Below are positions 8,372-17,058 of a stretch of 64,000 nt of DNA, in pieces. Within the stretch, counting starts at the first letter, position 1. Every line of letters starts with the position of its first letter. A program made the position numbers and the translations under genes. The notes beneath the pieces are model-generated. The model saw only the letters and a list, made by a program, of their open reading frames with translations, had not been told where the DNA came from and searched no databases. The DNA is from Gemmatimonadaceae bacterium. Its GTDB lineage: Bacteria; Gemmatimonadota; Gemmatimonadetes; Gemmatimonadales; Gemmatimonadaceae. The stretch lies in assembly GCA_011525845.1 (NCBI GenBank), contig WYBP01000013.1:62001-126000 (forward strand), in the 5' to 3' direction.

Positions 8372-10876
8372 ATGCCCCTGCCCGTCAATCCCCCCTCGAC
8401 GCCTGCGACGCTCTCCCAGAACGCCCGCACTGTTCTGGAGAAGCGTTACCTCGTCAAGGACAAGACGGGCAAGTCGGTCGAGACGCCGGAGGACATGTTC
8501 TGGCGCGTCGCGACAACGGTGGCCGAGGCCGATCGGCGCTACGGCGCCACCGAGAAGCAGGTGGAGCAGGTCGCGAACCAGTTCTATGAACTGATGACGC
8601 AGCGGCGCTTCGAGCCGAACTCGCCGACCCTGATGAACGCCGGCCGTCCGCTCGGGCAGCTCTCCGCCTGCTTCGTCCTCCCGGTCGAGGACGCGCTCTC
8701 CAACGGGCACAGCGGCATCTACGACACGCTCCGCTCGATGGCGCTGATCCACCAGAGCGGCGGCGGCACGGGGTTCTCCTTCTCGCGCCTCCGCGCGCGC
8801 GGCTCGATGGTGCGTTCCACCACCGGCGTGGCGAGCGGCCCGATCTCCTTCATGCAGCTCTACGACGCGTCCACCGACGCGGTGAAGCAGGGGGGCACGC
8901 GGCGCGGCGCCAACATGGGCATCCTCCGCGTCGACCATCCGGACGTGATGGAGTTCATCACGTGCAAGGAGGACCTCACCAAGATCACGAACTTCAACAT
9001 CTCGGTGGCGGTCACCACGAAGTTCATGGAGGCGCTCGCCGCCAACGCGATGTACGACCTGGTGGACCCGATCTCCAAGAAGACGGTCGGCCAGCTCGAC
9101 GCGCGGATGGTCTGGGACAAGATGATCGAGGGCGCGTGGCGCACGGGCGAGCCCGGCGTCTTCTTCATCGACGAGGCCAACAAGTACAACCCGGTGCCGC
9201 ACTTGGGCGCCTACGAGGCCACCAACCCGTGCGGCGAGCAGCCCCTGCTCGCGTACGACGTCTGCAACCTCGGCTCGATCAACGTCGGCTACTACGTGGT
9301 GGACGGGAAGATGGACTGGAAGTCCTTCGCCAAGGACATCCACCTCTCCACGAAGATGCTCGACAACATCATCGACGCGAACAAGTACCCGCTGCCGGAG
9401 ATCGACGCGCTGGCCAAGCGCATCCGCCGCATCGGGCTCGGCGTGATGGGCTTCGCCGACGCGCTGATCCGCCTCGGCATCAAGTACGACTCCCCCGAGG
9501 GCGTCGCCTTCGGCAAGCAGGTGATGGAGTTCCTCGACGTCGAGGCCAAGAAGGAGTCGGCGCGGCTGGCCGAGGAGCGCGGGGCGTTCCCGGAGTGGGC
9601 GCAGAGCATCTTCGGTCCCGACGCCACCTGCGCGCGCGACGCGAACGGCAAGCGCATCCGCCCCGAGATGAAGCTCCGCAACTGCAACGTCACCACCGTC
9701 GCGCCGACGGGGACGATCTCGATCATCGCCGGCTGCTCGTCGGGGCTCGAGCCCCTCTTCGCCGTGGCCTTCATGCGGAACCAGGCCGGCGTGATGATGC
9801 CCGACGTGAACGAGGACTTCGTCGCGATCGCCAAGAAGGAGCGCTGGTACTCGGAGGCGCTGATGGAGCGCATCGCGAAGACCGGCTCGGTGCAGCATCC
9901 GGAGATCCCGAAGAAGTGGCAGGACGTGTTCGCCACCGCGAACAACATCTCCCCCGAGTGGCACATCCGGATGCAGGCCGCCTTCCAGGCGCACTGCGAC
10001 TCGGCGATCAGCAAGACCACGAACTTCTCGCACGCCGCCACCAAGGACGACGTGCGGGCGATCTACGAGCTCGCGTACCAGATGAAGTGCAAGGGCGTCA
10101 CGGTCTACCGGGACGGCTCGCGCGACGGCCAGGTGCTCTCCACCGGTGCCACCGCCGACGCCGCCGCCAAGCGTGACGGCACCAAGGAGGATCCCTCGCT
10201 CAAGCGCGAGCTCGCCGAGCTCAAGGGGCAGCTGGCCGAGATCACCTCGGACAACGACCGCCTGAAGAAGCTGCTGTTCGACGCCGAGGCCGAGAACCTC
10301 CAGCGCCGCCAGAAGCGCTCGCGCCCCGACGTGCTCCGCTCGACGGCGATCCGCAAGGAGACGCCGCTCGGCACGATGTTCGTGCACATCACCGAGGACG
10401 ACAAGGGGACGCCGTTCGAGGTGTTCATCAACCTCGGCAAGGCCGGCGGCTCGGCCATGGCGGACGCCGAGGCGATGGGGCGGCTGATCTCGCTCGCGCT
10501 CCGCTCGGGGATCTCGATCCAGCAGGTGCACCGCCAGTTGCGCGGCATCTCCTCCGACCGCGCGGTGGGGCTCGGCCCGAACAAGGTGCTCTCCGTGCCG
10601 GACGCGATCGGCCTCGCGCTCGAGGACTGGATGCGCACCAAGCAGGGGGTGCAGCAGGAGCTGCTCACCACGGCGGAGACGCTCGCTTCACCCGATGCGC
10701 CGCAGCTGCAGAAGCAGCCGGAGCCGGTCGTTTCGCAGGGTGGGGCGTTGATGCAGTTCGAGGCGATGAGCGGCGGGGATGCGTTCATCGGGACTTGCCC
10801 GGATTGCGGGAGCCAGCTCGAGTTCGCGGAAGGGTGCGTGAAGTGTCATGTGTGTGGGTTCAGTGAGTGCGGGTGA
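8372..10876 (+). CDS. nrdJ: Vitamin B12-dependent (class II) ribonucleoside-diphosphate reductase
   Basis: Makes deoxyribonucleotides from ribonucleotides using adenosylcobalamin as radical source, so it works with or without oxygen. The 834-residue protein has the expected series: an N-terminal ATP-cone-like region, SACF with active-site Cys100, SGGGTGFSF, NPCGEQPL with thiyl-radical Cys287 and catalytic Asn/Glu, VAPTGTIS and SGLEPLF. Between about 609 and 650 a charged, leucine-spaced segment is predicted to form a coiled coil. A TSCPD-type domain follows (about 655-743). The end carries CPDC and CHVCGFSEC, the cysteines thought to re-reduce the active site. The start at 8372 is preceded by GGAG eight bases upstream; an in-frame TTG at 8339 lacks a ribosome site. 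No class I genes are seen here. Confidence 0.96.
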   Translation: MPLPVNPPSTPATLSQNARTVLEKRYLVKDKTGKSVETPEDMFWRVATTVAEADRRYGATEKQVEQVANQFYELMTQRRFEPNSPTLMNAGRPLGQLSACFVLPVEDALSNGHSGIYDTLRSMALIHQSGGGTGFSFSRLRARGSMVRSTTGVASGPISFMQLYDASTDAVKQGGTRRGANMGILRVDHPDVMEFITCKEDLTKITNFNISVAVTTKFMEALAANAMYDLVDPISKKTVGQLDARMVWDKMIEGAWRTGEPGVFFIDEANKYNPVPHLGAYEATNPCGEQPLLAYDVCNLGSINVGYYVVDGKMDWKSFAKDIHLSTKMLDNIIDANKYPLPEIDALAKRIRRIGLGVMGFADALIRLGIKYDSPEGVAFGKQVMEFLDVEAKKESARLAEERGAFPEWAQSIFGPDATCARDANGKRIRPEMKLRNCNVTTVAPTGTISIIAGCSSGLEPLFAVAFMRNQAGVMMPDVNEDFVAIAKKERWYSEALMERIAKTGSVQHPEIPKKWQDVFATANNISPEWHIRMQAAFQAHCDSAISKTTNFSHAATKDDVRAIYELAYQMKCKGVTVYRDGSRDGQVLSTGATADAAAKRDGTKEDPSLKRELAELKGQLAEITSDNDRLKKLLFDAEAENLQRRQKRSRPDVLRSTAIRKETPLGTMFVHITEDDKGTPFEVFINLGKAGGSAMADAEAMGRLISLALRSGISIQQVHRQLRGISSDRAVGLGPNKVLSVPDAIGLALEDWMRTKQGVQQELLTTAETLASPDAPQLQKQPEPVVSQGGALMQFEAMSGGDAFIGTCPDCGSQLEFAEGCVKCHVCGFSECG

Positions 10877-10888
10877 GCCTTAAGGACT

Positions 10889-10917
10889 GAGCCGCGTCCG
10901 AACGTAGGGCGCGGCTC
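10889..10917. terminator. Hairpin between convergent nrdJ and cyclase genes
   Basis: GAGCCGCG at 10889-10896 pairs perfectly with CGCGGCTC at 10910-10917 around a 13-base loop. It lies 12 bases after the nrdJ stop and 33 bases beyond the end of the convergent cyclase gene, so it could stop transcription from both sides. No U-tract is present. Confidence 0.55.
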
Positions 10918-10949
10918 TCGGTCATCGGCGCACGGCGCGGTGTCCCTGG

Positions 10950-11615
10950 TCAGCCGACCGACACGAACGCCCTCACCGGAAAAGTCCCAAACCCCTTCAC
11001 CTTCACCGGCACCGCCGAGAACCTCCCCCCGCGCGGCGGGATCGCCTCGAGCCCCCGCAGGTGCTCGACGATCGGGATCTCCCGCCCCAGCAGCACCGAG
11101 TGCACCGGACGGTCATCGGTCGTGATGCTGTCGATGTTCATCGAATCGATCCCCACCAGCGCGGCGCCTGACTTGGCGAGCCAGTCGGCCGCGCGTTCGG
11201 TCAGGTAGGGGTGGCCATCGAGATAGGCCGGGGTTCGCCAGTGGCGGTCCCAGCCGGTGTGGAAGAGCACGGCGCGCCCGCGGACGGAGTCGCGCGAGAG
11301 CCCCACCTCATCGATCGCCGGGCCCGCCGCCGGATCGACCCGCACCACGACACAGTCCAGGTCGGCCACGGACTCCAGCGGGAGCTCGGAGAGGTCCTTC
11401 CCGTTCTCGTACCGGTGGAACGGACTGTCGATGTACGTCCCGGTGTTGCCGATCATCTCGATCTTCCCGATCTGGAACTCGGCGCCGTTGTACCGCGTGC
11501 GCGCCTCGGCGCGGCTCAGCCAGTCACAGATGATGGGCCCGGGGAACCCCTTGTAGGTGATCATCCCGTGCTCGACGGTGTGGCTCACATCCAGCATTCG
11601 CTTCGCGGTGCTCAT
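10950..11615 (-). CDS. Cyclase/kynurenine-formamidase-like hydrolase with altered metal motif
   Basis: A 221-residue member of the cyclase/arylformamidase fold. The fold is supported by length, the N-terminal DVSHT, the VLFHTGWD segment and IVEHLRGLEAIP near the end. Typical members bind two metals through HxGTHxDxPxH. Here the corresponding stretch at 57-67 reads NTGTYIDSPFH. The first and second histidines are replaced by Asn57 and Tyr61, while Asp63 and His67 remain. Either this is a subfamily with another ligand set or the enzyme has changed function. It is last in a minus-strand group, 37 bases after the GNAT gene. The substrate is unknown; assigning it to tryptophan breakdown would be unsupported. 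Confidence 0.8.
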   Translation of the reverse strand: MSTAKRMLDVSHTVEHGMITYKGFPGPIICDWLSRAEARTRYNGAEFQIGKIEMIGNTGTYIDSPFHRYENGKDLSELPLESVADLDCVVVRVDPAAGPAIDEVGLSRDSVRGRAVLFHTGWDRHWRTPAYLDGHPYLTERAADWLAKSGAALVGIDSMNIDSITTDDRPVHSVLLGREIPIVEHLRGLEAIPPRGGRFSAVPVKVKGFGTFPVRAFVSVG

Positions 11616-11652
11616 TCGGGGTCTCGGTCAGGGTGGGGAACGTTTGACTGGT

Positions 11653-12318
11653 TCAGGCGACGCACGCGACCTGGGGCCGCTGGTAGTCGCACGCGCACCG
11701 TCCGGGTGCGCAGGAGGCCTCGGCGGTGCGGCCCATCCGCACGCAGCGCCAGCACTGCGCGAGCGACTCCTCTATGGACCGGAGCCCGGTGAGCCGCGAC
11801 GCCTTCGACGCCTCGTGCTCGCGCCCATCCTCGGGTCGGAGCGCCGGCACTCCCGCCTGATCGAACGAGAGCTCGGCGATCACGGTGAACCCGGCCTTCC
11901 GGATCCCCGCCGCCGACGCGTGGTTCTCGGGCGCATACGCGATCCAGAACATCCCGGCCTCCGCGGACTCGGCCTGCACGATCGCCTCCAGGAGCCGCGG
12001 GTAGATCCCGAGCCCCCGGTGCGAGGGGAGCGTGACGAAGTTCCAGAGATACCGCTCGCCGGGTCCGATGGTGAGGGTCCGCGCCATCTCCCCGATGGTC
12101 GCGGTCGCTGTGGCCGCCCACCCCCACGCGGCCCGTACGCCGTCTACGCTCGCGATATACGCGCGGTGGCCGTCGTCGAACCGTGACTGGATCTCCGCTT
12201 CCGTCCTTCCTTGCAGCGCAGCCATCACCGCCGCGGACTCCTCTCGCGCCACGGCCAGGCCGCGGAGCGGTGCGAGCAGGGGCGGCCGGTCGCCGCGGAC
12301 CCTCAGTGCGATCGCCAT
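11653..12318 (-). CDS. GNAT-family acetyltransferase with cysteine-rich C-terminal tail
   Basis: A 221-residue protein. The middle contains the GNAT acetyl-CoA motif (VTLPSHRGLGIYPRLLEAI, with the R-G-x-G turn) and the following IAYAPENHASAAGIRKAGF segment typical of motif B. The last 33 residues are unusual: six cysteines spaced C189-x2-C192-x10-C203-x4-C208-x-C210-x8-C219, after an arginine-rich stretch. That pattern suggests bound zinc or iron-sulphur or redox cysteines. The start at 12318 is the first Met of the frame with GAGG nine bases upstream. It lies 23 bases after the di-haem peroxidase gene and is likely co-transcribed with it. The acetylated target is unknown. Confidence 0.8.
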   Translation of the reverse strand: MAIALRVRGDRPPLLAPLRGLAVAREESAAVMAALQGRTEAEIQSRFDDGHRAYIASVDGVRAAWGWAATATATIGEMARTLTIGPGERYLWNFVTLPSHRGLGIYPRLLEAIVQAESAEAGMFWIAYAPENHASAAGIRKAGFTVIAELSFDQAGVPALRPEDGREHEASKASRLTGLRSIEESLAQCWRCVRMGRTAEASCAPGRCACDYQRPQVACVA

Positions 12319-12341
12319 CGGTGTGATCCTCGGGTTGCGGG

Positions 12342-13619
12342 TCAGGGGAGGGAGTCGCGCGAGGGAACATCGAGCGGACTCACGAGCGTCTTGAGGAACG
12401 CCTCGAGCTGCCGGAGCTCGCGCTCCGAGAGACGGAGCGGCTTGAGCTCGGAGGTGCCGGCCGGCGCGGCCGGCGCACGGTTGTAGTGCGAGAGGACGGC
12501 CGGGAGCGTGGCGATCTGGCCCGCGTGCATGAAGGGCGCGCGCGTGGCCGCGTTCCGGAGCGAGGGCGTCTTGAAGGCGCGCACGAGCTCCGGACCTTCG
12601 AGCACGGCGTACTTGAGCTCCGCACAGTCCGCCGGACCTGCGTCGCTGTACCGGCTCGTGCAGTTGAACTCGGCGCGCGCCACCTGCCGCGCTCCGACGG
12701 TGCGCCCGCTGTCGAGCGGCGTCGTGCCCTTCGCCGCGGGGACGCCCGTATTGTGGAAGTGATCGTCGGTGAGGAGCGCACCGTTGTGACAGTTCGTGCA
12801 GCTCGCCTTGCCGATGAAGAGGCGGAGTCCGGCCTCCTCGTCGGCGGAGAAGGAGTCCGCCGGCGTCTCCGGGCGGCGCGCGAGCACGGCCTCCACGTAC
12901 CGGTCGAAGCGCGATGGCGTGAAGCGCACACGGCGCTCGAACGCGGCGATCGCCTTCCCGATGTTCGCGTACACCCGCGTGATCTCCTCCCGCCGGCTCG
13001 GCGCGATGCGGTCCCAGCTGGCGCGGCGCACGGCGTCCTCCACCGGTCCCGCCTGCGCGGGCAACCCGCGCAGGTCGGGGAACTTCCCGAAGACGGACTC
13101 GTACTCGCGCTTGTAGTCGCCCGCGATCCGGTGGGCGTACTGCACGCGGTCCCCGCCATGCTCCACCGGGCTCTCGAGCGGTCCGAGTGCCTGCGACCAC
13201 TGGCTGTCGGCGCGACCGTCCCAGAACTGCCAGGGGCTGTACGCGGTGCCGGCGATCGGCATGGTGCGACGCCCAGCGGTGCCGACGCCGACACCGAGCG
13301 GCACCCCATCCTGGAAGCCGAGCTCGGGGAGGTGACAGGTGCCGCACGAGACCTTTCCGTTGCTGCTCAGGCGGGTGTCGAAGAAGAGCCTGCCGCCGAG
13401 CGTCGCGGCCGCGTCGTCGTCGGCAAAGCGGTTCGACGGATCCGAAGGCAGCGGCGCCAGGCTCGCGAGCGAGAGCGAACGCAGCGTGGCCCGCTCGGCG
13501 CTCGTCCAGAGCACGCGCCCGCTGCCTGCGGGCCGCGCACCCGACGCCGTGGTGAGGAAGAGGAGGACCGCGACGACCCCGAGTTCAAGGGCCGCGGCGA
13601 GTCGCGAGTACCGGCGCAT
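12342..13619 (-). CDS. Di-haem cytochrome c peroxidase / MauG family protein
   Basis: A 425-residue exported c-type cytochrome. An N-terminal signal helix (GVVAVLLFLTTA) is followed by two haem-binding sites, CGTCH at 92-96 and CTNCH at 274-278, the layout of CcpA/MauG proteins. Such enzymes reduce hydrogen peroxide in the periplasm or oxidise protein side chains. The start at 13619 has AGGAGG five bases upstream; the preceding gene's TAG stop overlaps that ribosome site, so the pair is tightly linked (9-base gap). The companion lipoprotein upstream suggests a membrane-attached electron-transfer unit. Whether it is a peroxidase or a MauG-type maturase cannot be decided here. Confidence 0.92.
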   Translation of the reverse strand: MRRYSRLAAALELGVVAVLLFLTTASGARPAGSGRVLWTSAERATLRSLSLASLAPLPSDPSNRFADDDAAATLGGRLFFDTRLSSNGKVSCGTCHLPELGFQDGVPLGVGVGTAGRRTMPIAGTAYSPWQFWDGRADSQWSQALGPLESPVEHGGDRVQYAHRIAGDYKREYESVFGKFPDLRGLPAQAGPVEDAVRRASWDRIAPSRREEITRVYANIGKAIAAFERRVRFTPSRFDRYVEAVLARRPETPADSFSADEEAGLRLFIGKASCTNCHNGALLTDDHFHNTGVPAAKGTTPLDSGRTVGARQVARAEFNCTSRYSDAGPADCAELKYAVLEGPELVRAFKTPSLRNAATRAPFMHAGQIATLPAVLSHYNRAPAAPAGTSELKPLRLSERELRQLEAFLKTLVSPLDVPSRDSLP

Positions 13620-13628
13620 GTTGGCCTC

Positions 13629-14087
13629 CTAGAGCTTGAGGTTGAACACGACCGAATCCGCGCCCATCGCCGACTGCACGCGGAACTTCACGACCCACCA
13701 GCCGGTCATGTTGAACTTCATCCCGTCCACCCGGTGGTCGCCGTTGCCGAGTGATGCGGTCACGGCCGGCTTCGTCGGCAGGCCATGGCCATGCTGGGGC
13801 ATCCCGCCGTCCACGGAGACGGTGGCGGAGTCGAGCGGTGCACCCTCGGCGGTCTCGAGGTGGAGCGTCCAGCGCTGCAGCTTGCCGACCGGGATGCTGT
13901 CGCCATCGGGGCGGATGACAGCGCGATAGAGGCCGGTGGTGCTGGTGCGCTCGCGGCCGAACTCCTGCTCGGCGGGCATCCTCATGAACATCGAGCAGGC
14001 CCCGACGAAGGCGAGACCGGCGGCGAGCGCGAGGCCGAGCGCCGTGCGGCGCGCGGAGGAGCGTGGCGTGGAACGGGGCGTAGTCAT
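13629..14087 (-). CDS. FixH/YtkA-like lipoprotein
   Basis: A 152-residue predicted lipoprotein. The start at 14087 is chosen because it gives a normal signal (RRTALGLALAAGLAFVGAC) with a lipobox ending at Cys. A longer reading from 14228 would begin inside a palindromic repeat and lack a signal at its end. The mature part is an immunoglobulin-like domain with SVDGGMPQHGHGLPTKP and NMTGWWVVKF, as in FixH/YtkA-type proteins, which often accompany cytochrome peroxidases or copper proteins. The His-rich GMPQHGHG could bind a metal. It is the first gene of the four-gene minus-strand group. Confidence 0.8.
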   Translation of the reverse strand: MTTPRSTPRSSARRTALGLALAAGLAFVGACSMFMRMPAEQEFGRERTSTTGLYRAVIRPDGDSIPVGKLQRWTLHLETAEGAPLDSATVSVDGGMPQHGHGLPTKPAVTASLGNGDHRVDGMKFNMTGWWVVKFRVQSAMGADSVVFNLKL

Positions 14088-14174
14088 GGAAGTGGGGACC
14101 GGGCTGGGGTGGCGTACCCGGCGGCGGGCGCCGCGAGGACGAGGGTACGATGCCGCCAGCCCCCACCGGCGGGC

Positions 14175-14232
14175 TTGAACGGAGGGGCTGACCTTTCGCC
14201 AGCGCCGCGGCAAGGTCAGCCCCTGCATTCAA
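14175..14232. repeat. Palindromic repeat, copy 1
   Basis: GGGGCTGACCTT (14184-14195) pairs perfectly with AAGGTCAGCCCC (14212-14223). An outer TTGAA/TTCAA pair (14175-14179 with 14228-14232) extends the structure. The same arms recur at 17059-17117 with a different loop. It resembles a REP/MITE-type element and sits just upstream of the lipoprotein gene. Confidence 0.75.
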
Positions 14233-14314
14233 TCGGCGGCACCCGAGCCGGGCCTACTCTCAGCGCGTGCCGACGGATGTCGGTGCGCAACCCACCTCCA
14301 CGCCGAGAGTCCCG

Positions 14315-15073
14315 ATGTCCCGTACCGCCCGCTTCCTCCTTGTGGTGCTCATGCACGGCACCGCCGCGCTCTGCCTCGCCCAGCCCGCCGCGCCCGCTGA
14401 CACGGCGCGCCCGCGCTTCGCGATCGGATCCTCCCACACTGCGCTCGGCTTCATGAAGCTGAGCTTCCCGGAGCTCGACGCGCGCTTCGACGCCGCGGGC
14501 CTGCCGCGGGCCGCGAGCGGCGCTGGCGCGCTCGGGCTCGGCGTCGACATCCGTCCCGGCCGCCTGCTGGTGGGTGGCGGCTACCAGTCGCTCTTCACTC
14601 CCAACCAGTCGGACGCCTCGTATCGGACGCGCATGACTGGCGGGATCGCCCTGCTCGATCTCGGCGTCGCCCTGGTGCGGTCGCAGCGTCTCTCGGTCTA
14701 TCCGATCGTCGGCGCCGGCGTGCTCCATCTCTCGCTGAACGTCCACGAGCGCGGCGACATCGCGTTCGACGACGGCCTTGCGACCCCGGCCAGGGAGATC
14801 GACCTCTCCAATACGTCGCTCCTCTTCCAGACGGGACTGCTGGTGGAGCACCGCATCGCGATGCGCGGCGCGGAGTACGCGGTGAGCCTGCGCTTCGGCG
14901 TCACCGGCGCCGTCGGGAATGGGGCGTGGCGCTCAGCCGAGGACCAGGTGCAGGGCGGTCCGTCGGGTGTCCGGAGCACGTATGTTCGGCTCGGCTTCTC
15001 CCGGCCGCTCAGCCGTCGCCGCGATGCCGCGCTCCCGCTGGCCGGGATGCTGGGTCAGGCCGTCGTGCGTTGA
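14315..15073 (+). CDS. Secreted protein, probable outer-membrane beta-barrel, unknown function
   Basis: About 252 residues with a signal peptide (MSRTARFLLVVLMHGTAALCLAQ). The mature part is made of alternating short hydrophobic strands (LGLGVDIRPGRLLVGGGYQS, YPIVGAGVLHLSLNV, YAVSLRFGVTGAVGN), as in small outer-membrane or OmpW-like barrels, but I do not recognise a family. The start at 14315 puts the signal at the N-terminus; a GTG at 14267 would add 16 residues before it. The 3' end overlaps the convergent AraC gene by 19 bases. Confidence 0.75.
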   Translation: MSRTARFLLVVLMHGTAALCLAQPAAPADTARPRFAIGSSHTALGFMKLSFPELDARFDAAGLPRAASGAGALGLGVDIRPGRLLVGGGYQSLFTPNQSDASYRTRMTGGIALLDLGVALVRSQRLSVYPIVGAGVLHLSLNVHERGDIAFDDGLATPAREIDLSNTSLLFQTGLLVEHRIAMRGAEYAVSLRFGVTGAVGNGAWRSAEDQVQGGPSGVRSTYVRLGFSRPLSRRRDAALPLAGMLGQAVVR

Positions 15074-15861
15074 GCGCCCACCGGTGTGCCGGACTTCGAC
15101 GTGAGGAACTGCATGCCCGAGGGTGAGAACCCGAAGGTGCGCGTCGAAGTCCGGCTCAGGTGCGCCGAGTCGGCGAAGCCGGCGGCGTGGGCCGCCGTGG
15201 AGAGGGTGGCGCCCTCCATCATGAGCTCCCAGACGAGCATGAAACGGCGCCAGAGCACGTAGGGCCGGAGTCCCATCCCTGTCTGCTCGGCGAACAGGTG
15301 CCGGAAACGCCCCGGTGAGAGGCAGGCATGCGCCGCGACCTCGTCGAGCGTGACCGCGGCCGGCAGGCGCTGGCCGATGTAGGCGATCGCGGCGAGGATG
15401 CGCGGATCGGTGGTCTCCGCCGGCTCGATCCCCCCGGCGACGGCCTGGACGAGTCGGCGCGCCTGTGCCACCGTCTCGTCGCGACGCCCCGCGAGCCACG
15501 CCGCGAACATCCCGGCGACGATCCCCTGCGTTTCGTCGGTGCCGATCTCGGCGATCCCGCCCCTGAGCGAACGCTCCGTCAGGGCGCGTCCCTCGCGCGT
15601 CTCGGGCTCGATGAAGATCACCGCGCCGTGCTCCGATGCCGTGACGTCGATGCCATGCGGCTGCCGCGAGGGCACGGCGGAGAGCGAGAAGCGCTCGCGC
15701 ACGTCCACGTCGCCCATCAGGATCTGGTGCTCCCCCGCGCTCGCGACCGTGAGCTGGATGGCCTGGTGCGCATGCACGGGCACGAAGCTGGTGTGGCGGG
15801 CGATGAAGAGGCACCCGCCCTCCCACGCGAAGAACTGTCCGACTCCGACGACCTTGGCCAT
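15055..15861 (-). CDS. AraC-family transcriptional regulator
   Basis: A 268-residue DNA-binding regulator. The N-terminal cupin-like part (VPVHAHQAIQLTVASAGEHQIL) is followed at about 165-260 by the paired helix-turn-helix of the AraC family (TLDEVAAHACLSPGRFRHLF and TAAHAAGFADSAHLSRTSTRTFGFSPS). It starts 29 bases after the flavin monooxygenase on the same strand and is probably co-transcribed with it, so it may control that gene. The inducer is unknown. Confidence 0.92.
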   Translation of the reverse strand: MAKVVGVGQFFAWEGGCLFIARHTSFVPVHAHQAIQLTVASAGEHQILMGDVDVRERFSLSAVPSRQPHGIDVTASEHGAVIFIEPETREGRALTERSLRGGIAEIGTDETQGIVAGMFAAWLAGRRDETVAQARRLVQAVAGGIEPAETTDPRILAAIAYIGQRLPAAVTLDEVAAHACLSPGRFRHLFAEQTGMGLRPYVLWRRFMLVWELMMEGATLSTAAHAAGFADSAHLSRTSTRTFGFSPSGMQFLTSKSGTPVGAQRTTA

Positions 15862-15890
15862 TCCGGGTCCTGGACAGGGAAGCCGGAATA

Positions 15891-16970
15891 CTACCGTCGC
15901 AGAAGGTGCCCCACCACGTGCGCCGCGTCGGCGCCGACGCCGCCGAGGAGGGAGGAGGTGCGGCGGAACTGGTAGCGGAGGCCGACGAAGTAGAGGCCCG
16001 GCGACTCCACGGCGACACCCCGCGTCATGCGCGGGTAGTTCCCCAGCACGGCGCCGGGCACGTGCAGCCAGCTGAGGTCGGGCGTGGAGCCGGTGGCCCA
16101 GACGACCGTGCGGATGTCGCGCGGCGTCCCGCCGAGTACCGGACGCCCGTCGTGGACGTCGGAGAGGCGCTCGTGGCGCGTGACCCCGGCGCCGGCGAGC
16201 CGTGCCTCGGAGATGCCGACGAGGGGATCCGCGGGCCATGCGTCGCGCCAGCGACGGCCGAGCACCGTATCCATGGTGAGTCGCTCGGCGAGCGGCCAGA
16301 GCCAGGCGTAGATGTCGCGACCCAGCAGGCGGCGCGGCAGGAACCCCGGGGCGCGTCCCGAGAGGTGGACCTCCTGGAACCGGGCGAGTTCGAGCGCGAT
16401 GTGGGCGCCGGCGCTCCCGGCGCCGACCACCAGCACAGGTCCGTCAGGAAGATCGAACGGGCTGCGATAGTGGTTCGAGTGGAGCTGGAGGATGTCCGGC
16501 GAGAGTCGGGCGGCGAGGGCCGGGATGCTCGGCGCGTGGAACGCGCCGCTCGCGACGATCACGTTGTCCGCCTCATAGGTGACCGTCCCTGTCTCGATCC
16601 GGTATCGGGTCCCATTCCACCGAAGCGCGCTCACGCGCGTCCGGAGACGGACCGGCAGGTCGAACCGGTCGGCGTAGCGCGAGAGGTAGTCGGCCACCTC
16701 GTCCTTGTCCGGCAGGTGGTCCGGGGGAGCGGGGAAGGGCATGCCGGGCAGCCCGGCGAACGCGGCGGGGGTCGTCAGCCGGAGGGAGTCCCATCGCTTC
16801 CGCCACTGCTCGCCGACCTCGGCGCCGGCGTCCAGCAGGACGAAGTCGGCGTCCGCCTGGGAGAGGAAGTAGCCGGCGGCGAGTCCGGCCTGGCCCGCGC
16901 CGATCACGATGGTCTCGAAGCGCTCGACGCGCGTGGAGATCGGTGTGGGTGCGTTGTCCGGGATGTGCAT
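15891..16970 (-). CDS. Flavin-dependent monooxygenase (FMO/TrkA-like, NAD(P)/FAD)
   Basis: A 359-residue two-dinucleotide-fold flavoprotein. The FAD motif GAGQAGLAAG lies close to the N-terminus and the NADPH motif GAGSAGAHIA at mid-protein. WATGSTPDLSWL and SPGLYFVGL near the end are also typical of the family. EQWRKRWDSLRL matches the post-FAD signature of this group. It probably hydroxylates or oxygenates a small organic molecule; the substrate is unknown. The start at 16970 (MHIPDN) is used because the FAD motif then sits about 20 residues in. A longer in-frame reading to 17177 would run through the palindromic repeat at 17059-17117. It forms an operon with the AraC regulator. Confidence 0.9.
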   Translation of the reverse strand: MHIPDNAPTPISTRVERFETIVIGAGQAGLAAGYFLSQADADFVLLDAGAEVGEQWRKRWDSLRLTTPAAFAGLPGMPFPAPPDHLPDKDEVADYLSRYADRFDLPVRLRTRVSALRWNGTRYRIETGTVTYEADNVIVASGAFHAPSIPALAARLSPDILQLHSNHYRSPFDLPDGPVLVVGAGSAGAHIALELARFQEVHLSGRAPGFLPRRLLGRDIYAWLWPLAERLTMDTVLGRRWRDAWPADPLVGISEARLAGAGVTRHERLSDVHDGRPVLGGTPRDIRTVVWATGSTPDLSWLHVPGAVLGNYPRMTRGVAVESPGLYFVGLRYQFRRTSSLLGGVGADAAHVVGHLLRR

Positions 16971-17058
16971 GGGAGGCCAGGGCAGTGATGATCGGCGTGT
17001 GGCGACGGGGATCGGTCGCGAGGTCGATCGAGTATGCCGGGGGCCTGCCCTGCGGCGA

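Noticed and set aside
4035-10531. Long minus-strand frames opposite the metallopeptidase and nrdJ genes
   Set aside because: Composition is biased (Arg, Glu, Val, His) with no recognisable motif, and they lie opposite genes with strong family signatures.
13629-14228. Longer start for the FixH-like lipoprotein at 14228
   Set aside because: The extension passes through the palindromic repeat and pushes the lipoprotein signal 47 residues inside, which would not function.
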